In this document: piece after piece, positions 57,259 through 64,000 of the stretch | Numbering within the stretch: position 1 is the stretch's first letter | Layout: each line of letters opens with the position of its first letter | Source of the DNA: Heliocidaris erythrogramma | Lineage: Eukaryota > Echinodermata > Echinoidea > Camarodonta > Echinometridae | Assembly: GCA_025617745.1 (NCBI GenBank) | Contig: CM046870.1 | Coordinates: 27,044,927 to 27,108,926 of the forward strand | Reading direction: 5' to 3' | Length of the DNA stretch: 64,000 nt | Translations under genes and position numbers: made by a program | The notes under the pieces: generated by a model | What the model was told of the DNA's origin: nothing | The model's input: the letters and a program-made list of their open reading frames with translations, nothing else | Database searches by the model: none

Positions 57259-59500
57259 TACGATACTAAGCCATGGTCGAATATCTTTTGTTAATAGCTT
57301 TGTTGCCAAGCACTTCAATCTATGAGTTGTAGTCTTGGGCTTTATGTCAAATAGGGGAAAACTGCCAAGGATTAACAATAATGAAGATCTAAAACTTATA
57401 CATTTCGAAATTCAATCATTATGTAGTGTGAAAAAGGAGAGAAAAATATAGTTATTGAGTTTCACGACATTAGTCAAAAAAGTTCATTTAAAAGAGTACA
57501 ATTCATCCACACCTACAGCCAATTAGCTGAGTAAAAAAAACACATTTTGTGTGAAATGTCGATAATATTAACCAGAAAAGGAATGACTGAATATTTTATT
57601 GTCCACAAAAATGATAAAAGTTTATTTTATTTACATTCTAAGCATACCGGAATGAACAAAATGATAATAATTATGCAAAATAAAAAAAAAGTGAATTTTT
57701 GGTAATCATCAATTTTAACGCTCAGACTTCTTGGATACATAATTATTTATATGCTTGAAATATAGGGCGGTAGGAGTACCCATTTTTCGAAATTAGACAA
57801 TCTATAAAGCTAAGTAATCTAATTTTACGATTAAACCGCGGCAAACTTTAGGAGTTCATCCAGCCATTAGTTGTTGTGGTACCTTTGACAGACGACGTCG
57901 TTTGAAGAGCCCACATGAATAAACCGACACCATTTACTTATCGTTTAATGTTCCATAGCTAAACAAAATATATCCATAAAAGATGCCCACTGTGGGCTTT
58001 AGACGGACAGAGGGTTTTTACGTTTTGTTGAATCATAGTCGTATTAAAAAATGGTCTTAACACGCATGCACTTGACAGGGGATTCGAAGGTCGGGGGAGG
58101 GTTCCCGGCACGGCACTTATGTCCTTGGAAGGAAATGTTTTAATATATTGCTTATCTGTATCCAGGTATAAGATGGGTACTCGGTAGGATGCGAAAGGTT
58201 AGTTCAGCATGGTAAGGGTCTGTAAAATGGCGCCTGGCTTTAAATGATCCACAGAGATTTCAGAATAATTATATCTTAGTATTATTTTCTTTCCTATTCA
58301 TTTATTTCCAGACTAACTAGTTTTGACAAAGACCTTTAGATAGTATAGGTGCTAACCATATCTACTTTGCTATAATGATTCCTAAGTTGGGGCCTTCAGA
58401 CTTACTTTATGGACCCTAGACGCCTCTCTTTTTCCTTTAAACAAATACTGGGGTACACCACTGTGCTAATTGTGTAAACTGCTGAAAGAACTATATACAT
58501 GCATTGTTAGTCTAATTAATCAGAATGAAACAAGTACGCGCCGATTAATTACGCACGTGCGAGCACTTACGTCGCAGAGTAATCAAAAAGTTAGCACTGG
58601 CCAATGATCAGAACTTATCAAAATGTGATTAGTGTCGAGTTGTCAACAAAGGATTGATTTAGATTGATTCCATCTGCCGAAGGTTCATGAAATAAAAGAT
58701 ACAATAATCTGTGATTATAACAATCATGAATCGAACATAGTGTAATTTTCCGTCCTAATACGAAATAAATTGTCCTTGATCAGTGCCGAGTGAAAAATTA
58801 AAATTTGCCTCATGCTTTTTAAAAACAGCGGATGGGAAAAAGTGTATTGTTAATCAAGTTATACATTATGTGCATGATATCTGTTTATAAGGGCAAAAAA
58901 GTGTGACAACCCAGCACATGTAATATGATTAGTTAGGATCCCATTTTGCCATATTTGTATTTCATTCTTAGAGGTGAATTTGTATTTATTATATGATTAT
59001 TACTTTAAAATTCATTTAACATTGAAGGTTCCAAATGATTTTAAATTAGACATATATTATGCAGGGTGGCAGAATAATTCTTCCATAATGCGATAGCATA
59101 TTAGTGCCATAAAACCCTCATCGATTCCCCCGCCGCCCCTCATCCTTTATTTTTGATTATCCGTAACCTCCATCATCCGTCATGAATAGACTGAAAACTA
59201 ATAACATTATGACTGACAGCGATTGAATCGGCGTCTGTTAGAAAATGTGTAAAAATATGAGAACGGTCGGTAGATATAATTTGATGGATACTGTCTCGAT
59301 GTTATACTGAAAGTTTGATTTTAAAAAAAATAAGAAGTAAGAATTAGTGCGTTTCATGACTGAAATTACAACAACAACAAAATCATTCTTGCCGTATACA
59401 TTCCTTCTCATATTTCTCATCAGCCATCTCTTCCCTGCTCTTATTTTCATTATTTTGACAATGCACCAATTAAAATAGTTGATATAATTGTGATGATCCT
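57259..59500. other. Probable intron, nothing recognised
   Basis: 2.2 kb of AT-rich sequence with no exon, RNA gene or clear repeat found by eye. Confidence 0.55.
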
Positions 59501-59817
59501 GGGGGTGTTCCATAAAGCTGTTCGTAAAGTTACGCATGACTTTACCAATGACTTAAATATGACAAGCCAAATGGGATGCTCTATCATTTTTAACTGCATC
59601 AACTAAAGATGAACTTTCCAGATGTAGATTAACATTCTTATTACACATTTTGAATGCAAAGTATATTTTTTGCCACACTTTAATTGAGGTGATTAGAAAT
59701 ACAGTCACACTTTGTTAAAACATCAGGAAAAACTTTGGGCATCCTATCTGGCACTTCCTATTCAAGACGTTCGTAAAGTCATGCGTAACTTTACGAACAG
59801 CTTTATGAAACACCCCC
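59501..59817. mobile_element. GGGGGTGTTCCATAAAGCTG MITE with ~45-bp TIRs
   Basis: Left GGGGGTGTTCCATAAAGCTG then TTCGTAAAGTTACGCATGAC; the right end is its complement with about two differences. 317 bp, no transposase frame. Its GTTTCATAAAGC theme is shared with the CCAAT-type foldback family, though the cores differ. Confidence 0.9.
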
Positions 59818-60464
59818 TGTTCTCATATTATACCCTCTTTCTACTTTTTTCAGGTATTAATTCGCCTTCTCCTAAACTACTGAAATATAATGTACTAATT
59901 GCGTTTGGCATAAGCCAGAAGGCAATGAAATGAAAAACTAGTTGAACTTAAGGAGTCCCTGTACTACCCACTCTATCTTGCTTTCTCTCTCTCTCTCTCT
60001 CGTTCCCTTGTGACTATCAGCCCGAGATCATGAAGACGTAATTGATTTTTAATGTTCTATCCGGATTGACAAGGTTTAAGCCATTCCGTAAAATGAAAGT
60101 GACCATGACCTTGATGAAGACTAGCGTAGTAATTGATTGCTGTTACTACCGATCACACTTTCGTTAGTGTCCAATAGTGCATCGATTATGAGCAGGCTTA
60201 CCATTGCATTATTACAATGAGGTCCTGTCTGTATACGCCGCTGTCTCTCCCTTACTTTTTCTTCTAAATTTGTGGAATGCATCATCAGTGACGTTTCATC
60301 TCCTTCTCTTCCCCTCTCTTTCTCTCTCTCTCCCTCACACACACACACACATACACACATAACGCAGAGCAAAAAAGGAGGGTAATGATAGTAATATGTT
60401 TAATATTTTTGTAGCGCATAATGATCAGCAAGTAATTACACATGGAATGAGAGAGATATACATA
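59818..60464. other. Probable intron, short (CT)n and (CA)n
   Basis: (CT)n near 59985-60002 and CT/CA near 60305-60360. Confidence 0.65.
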
Positions 60465-61446
60465 CACACTAAGAAATTAGGGTTCACTTTAGGGTGCAAA
60501 TTTTGGCGGAGCACCCGTATATCTACTCGGGTAGAATTTTGCACCTCTACGGGTGCGCTTTGCGGAAACCGGGGTTCAAAATTGTGTAAGGTTGAATTCT
60601 GCACCCTTCGAGCAGAAGTATTAGTCTTACATGAATACCCACACTAGCATTGTTGACACTTATGTCACAATATATCATGAAGTATAGACTTATTATTCAA
60701 AAGCATAGAAATTAAATTAATTAGAAAAAGAAATAATAAATCCATTTCGATCAGCTTGTGTCGTAAATTTGCTTAAATTTAACATCTCCGTAGTGACGTG
60801 TTTCAAAAGAGTAATCGCGCAAAGACTAACAGTAACCGGATCGCTACTCGTAGGGATTAAGGCAGGAAAATTTGCATAATTCGCATTTTTAAATTATATG
60901 GGGATTTTATCACGGCTCATTTTGATAGTTTCTTTGTAAAAAAAGTTATTGAAATAAGAATACGTGTTTACATTTGATAATTTAGTCGGGATTATATCAT
61001 TTTAAGGGAAAGTGCTAGTTTTACTAACAGTTACACTGATTTGTTATAGGAATAGATAGTAGACTATACACTGCAACTTAAAAGTTTTTTGAATAAGTAA
61101 TCCTAAATGTGAGACTGTAGAAGCCCCAGGGCGTGGCCTGATAGATTTCACCGAGGTCCCCTCATGGCGTGTATTGTACTGTCTGTGTTTTATGTGCGTG
61201 AAATATGAAATAACGGCAACTTTAAATGGTCTGCCGCCAAGCTGTGAAGAGGCGAGAATGGTGATCGATTGTCATCGACGTTGCACCCATTAGGGTGCAG
61301 TTATGAACCCAGAGGGTGCAGAAATGCACCCTATATTGGGGTGCAATTTTGAACCCCATACCGGGGTGCAAATTTTGAACCCCTTGGGGTGCTGCTATTG
61401 TACCAACCCCTAGGGGTTCAAATTTGAACCCCTATTTCTTAGTGTG
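60465..61446. mobile_element. 982-bp TA-flanked TIR element with GGGTGCAAATTTTGAACCCC-type repeats
   Basis: 22-bp ends CACACTAAGAAATTAGGGTT(CA) and CACACTAAGAAATAGGGGTT(CA) in inverted orientation, 20 of 22 matching, each flanked by TA (60463-60464, 61447-61448). Inside each end are several short units of the type GGGTGCA(A)ATTTTGAACCCC in both orientations (60480-60620 and 61283-61432). The middle is AT-rich with no transposase frame. TA flanks fit a Tc1/mariner-type or other TA-targeting family; not assigned. It ends about 110 bp upstream of the acceptor at 61558. Confidence 0.82.
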
Positions 61447-61575
61447 TAGAGAGAGAGAGAGAGAGAGAACTGGGAGGGAGTTCAAGATAAGAAGATAGGG
61501 GAGGGGAGAATAATACATGAAGATAATACCAAATTTTTATTTTCTTGCTTTTCCGCAGTGATTCCTGCCATCAAC

Positions 61576-62268
61576 ATGCGAGTTAACGGGATAAAAGGCT
61601 CGTCGAGTCGCGTCTTCCTCGCTATCCTTTACACATCGATCCTCTGGTTCACCCTTGATGTGCTGATCCTCGCAATGTACTCTTCCTTAACTGATGAAGG
61701 CAGTGGCTCTACGCTCAAACTACCCACCGACTCGGAACACCAGCGAAATGCGCGCTATGAAGAACCGGCATACGCGCAGCTCTCTGGAGAAGCCGCATTG
61801 GACGGTTTCCAGCACGACAAAATTTTGCGGGACGCTTCGAAAAGGCACGCAGGTCGTGCGAACAGGACGTTATCTGCTCGGCGCCCGCAACGCAAACCGA
61901 GTAGATTCTCATGGGGTAACAACCTGAGGGATACATTGTTACATTCCAATAAATCTAAAGAACTTCTGCAACTGAGTAAAGTTAAAAACCCTGAAGACAT
62001 CAGTGACGAGAAGCGACTTTTGGAAGTCGGAGAAGAGATGAAACAGGAGATTGAAATGCTTAAGAAAGAGCTGAATAAATTTCGTGATGGGGAGAACAAC
62101 GACAAAAATAAATTGCATTTCGCTGGTGACAAATTGCAGAATACTGACAAAAAATACAGTGATACTCGTCTAAGATTAGACCAAAGAAGTATAGGCAATG
62201 TACCGATTATCCATAAGGAAAAAGAAGAATTCGAAGGAGAACACGATGTTGCAAAGAAATATATTTTA
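61576..62268 (+). CDS. Type II membrane protein N-terminal exon, GALNT-like (partial; later exons outside window)
   Basis: Acceptor tcttgcttttccgcag ends at 61558; the first in-frame ATG is 61576. GTG at 61558 is not a start because it overlaps the splice site. Donor TTTTA/GTAAGT at 62269 (alternative A/GTAAGA at 62273) ends the exon, giving about 231 residues. Residues 1-12 are MRVNGIKGSSSR (short basic cytosolic tail); residues ~13-35 (VFLAILYTSILWFTLDVLIL...) form a single membrane anchor; then a long polar luminal stem with a likely coiled coil (EVGEEMKQEIEMLKKELNKF). The anchor layout, GSxRV...W...D, resembles the start of human GALNT5 ([20 protein letters not shown]). That family starts mucin-type O-glycosylation in the Golgi. 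The catalytic and ricin domains are not here, so the family call is tentative. The frame after the donor is intronic. Codons are GC-richer than flanks. Confidence 0.65.
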
Positions 62269-62486
62269 GTAAGTAAGATATTTAATGCAGTCTGTTTTGG
62301 TAATCTAATAAGTATTATTGTATATATATTTGCACTAGATGACTGTTTCAAATATAAACAATAGTTATTTTGAAACTTTTCTAAGCGAAATCTTAAAATA
62401 TCCCTAAGAGTCATAAGAAGGTTGGTATTTTCGACAAAAATTAAAGAAAAGTTCAAAAATCGAAACATCTAACGACCCTATTTTTG
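62269..62486 (+). other. Start of probable intron 2
   Basis: AT-rich sequence following the donor; nothing else recognised. Confidence 0.5.
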
Positions 62487-63020
62487 GGGTTCCCGAAGGT
62501 TCAAATTTCCGAAGGTTCGTAATTCCGAAGGTTCATAATTCCGAAAATGTAAAAGGGTTCATAATTCTAAAAATGAAATAGGGTTTGTTATTCCGAAAAT
62601 GAATGAAATAGGGTTCATAATTCCGAAAATGAAATAGGGTTCATAATTCCGAAATTGAAAAAGGTTTTTTTTTCCAAAGGTTCGTAATTCCGAAAAGTTA
62701 TGTAGGACTCTATTGCATTTTCGGAATTACGAACCTTCGGAACTATGAAACCTTTTTCATTTTCAGAATTATGGACCCTATTTCGTGTTCGGAATTATGA
62801 ACCCTTTTTCATTGTCGGAATTACGAATCTTATATCATTTTCGGAATTACGAACCTTCGGAATAATGAACCTTATTTAATTTTCGGAATTACGAACCTTC
62901 GGAGACATTAATGAAATGTTCAGAATTGTGAACCCTATTTCATTTTCGGAATTGTGAACTCCCTTCTATGGGAAATTTGTGTTTCGGAATTATGAACCTT
63001 CGGAGAAACGAACCTTCAGA
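62487..63020. repeat. Inverted minisatellite array, TTCCGAA/TTCGGAA units
   Basis: 62487-62705 carries about seven units of GGTTCATAATTCCGAAAATG and AAATAGG (about 30-35 bp). From about 62715 to 63020 the same unit runs in the opposite direction (CATTTTCGGAATTACGAACC). The whole can fold into a ~220-bp hairpin with internal register shifts. A diverged relative is at 37500-37690. No coding capacity. Confidence 0.9.
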
Positions 63021-63134
63021 AAAATGAGTACCCCCCCCCCTTTTTTTTTTGCACGTCAGACTTTTTTTGAGGAAAAAATTAGACTCCCTTTTTTTTCTCG
63101 ATAAAGTTTTTCATACAAAAATTAATTTTGCTAA

Positions 63135-63330
63135 TGGCGATGATAGAAGTAGTAGTAGTTGTAGTAGAAATAGTTGTTGTAGTAGTAGTAGTATAATAGC
63201 AGTAGTATTAGTAGGAGTAGTAGTAGTAGTATAGTATAGCAGCAGAAGCAGTAGTAGTAGTAGTTGTTGTAGAAGTTGTAGTAGTAGAAGTAGTAGGAGT
63301 AGTAGTAGTAGTAGTAGTATTAGATGTAGA
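63135..63330. repeat. (AGT)n trinucleotide array
   Basis: GTA/AGT triplets with GTTGTA interruptions. Same motif as the 51424-52216 (ACT)n array, on the opposite strand. Confidence 0.93.
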
Positions 63331-64000
63331 AGTTGTAATGATGATAATTATAATAACAATAATGAAAATAACAGTGATACTTATAATAAACCAAATGCTA
63401 ATTCATATTTTCTAATTTATGTACCAATATAATTTACACGTTTTGTGAAGGCATATTACAATATAACAAGTACAAAATGATTAAGAACACTTGTTGAGAA
63501 AATATATTCTCTAAACATATAACAAAATATGAATGAAAACTGAAAAATAACAAGGTAAAATAAACACTTCATCATGCACCAACGATTCAAAATGATTTAG
63601 TAATGATAGCTATAGTGTTTTGATACATATGCCAAGTCTGTTCCATTGCATATTAAGTGATTAATGATGTCAAACACGAGAACTTGTAAAGGAATTATAC
63701 TATAAATATCCTTGTAATGCTCGTGATTTGCAAAATCAATACTTTGAAAGATAACCAATACAAGACGATAGGGGGAGATGTAAGAAATAGTTGGTTTTTA
63801 CAAAGCAGAAAACTTTCAAAGTATTTTGCCTGCCTTAATTGTTGAATAACATAGTATTATGAATTATTGGATGCGGCAGTGTTCATTGCACTTGTCAAAC
63901 TGCAAACACATCTCATGTATGCTATAATCTTATTTTAAAATATTTTTGAAAAGGCACTCAATAAAATGCACTGTACACAGATTTGGCTACTTGGGACTAC
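63331..64000. other. Probable intron, nothing recognised
   Basis: AT-rich sequence to the window end with no exon seen. Confidence 0.5.

Noticed and set aside
61558-61575. GTG start giving an extra MIPAIN N-terminus
   Set aside because: The G of this GTG is the last base of the splice acceptor tttccgcag; the ATG at 61576 is the first true start.
61755-62468. 237-codon minus-strand frame opposite the GALNT-like exon
   Set aside because: It is the shadow of the plus-strand coding exon and has no splice or start context of its own.
1-64000. CRISPR array, operon or bacterial insertion
   Set aside because: No regular short-repeat/spacer pattern and no bacterial-type gene cluster; all coding sequence found is in spliced exons.

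Overview
This window is animal nuclear DNA. It has split genes with GT-AG introns, tRNA-derived SINEs, many short inverted-repeat DNA elements (MITEs), long (GA)n, (ACT)n and (GAT)n microsatellites, and more than 40 runs of ten or more G or C. No replicase, capsid or reverse-transcriptase reading frame is visible. The mix of foldback elements beginning 'GGGGG-GTTTCATAAAGC', hAT-like ends reading 'CAGTGGCGGATCC', and CT/GA repeats suggests a marine deuterostome. A sea urchin or other echinoderm is my best guess, but this is an inference from repeat style and not proven. No bacterial-type operon, CRISPR array or rRNA is present.

Left end, minus strand (390-about 4390): the 5' third of an ANKZF1/Vms1 orthologue, reconstructed from five phase-compatible coding exons plus a probable non-coding first exon. 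The rest of the gene, including the catalytic loop of the release-factor-like domain, lies beyond the left edge. Its short introns hold several MITEs, some within 30 bp of a splice site.

Middle (about 4.6-50 kb): no gene could be supported. It is repeat-rich: a piggyBac-like MITE with TTAA duplications (8896-9398), hAT-like MITEs (one with a perfect 8-bp target duplication, 45568-45839), a family of CCAAT-containing foldback MITEs (copies at 2.0, 21.9, 45.1 and 57.1 kb), three tRNA-derived SINEs, a SINE nested in a TIR element (33107-33753), several local tandem duplications and decayed minisatellites.

Right end, plus strand (50.2-62.3 kb): a CpG-rich segment with a perfect cAMP-response element and a good donor site (50463) looks like a promoter and untranslated first exon. 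About 11.1 kb downstream is a coding exon (61559-62268) for a type II, Golgi-style membrane protein whose anchor resembles polypeptide N-acetylgalactosaminyltransferases, most like GALNT5. Joining the two leaves an in-frame stop upstream of the ATG. The downstream exons with the catalytic domain are outside the window.

The two genes are unrelated: one works in ribosome quality control, the other probably in Golgi O-glycosylation. I found no undescribed multi-gene system. The most unusual material is structural: G-runs concentrated just inside hAT-like ends, a 0.5-kb inverted minisatellite at 62.5 kb, a 982-bp TA-flanked element built from GGGTGCAAATT-type repeats, and MITEs crowding splice sites.
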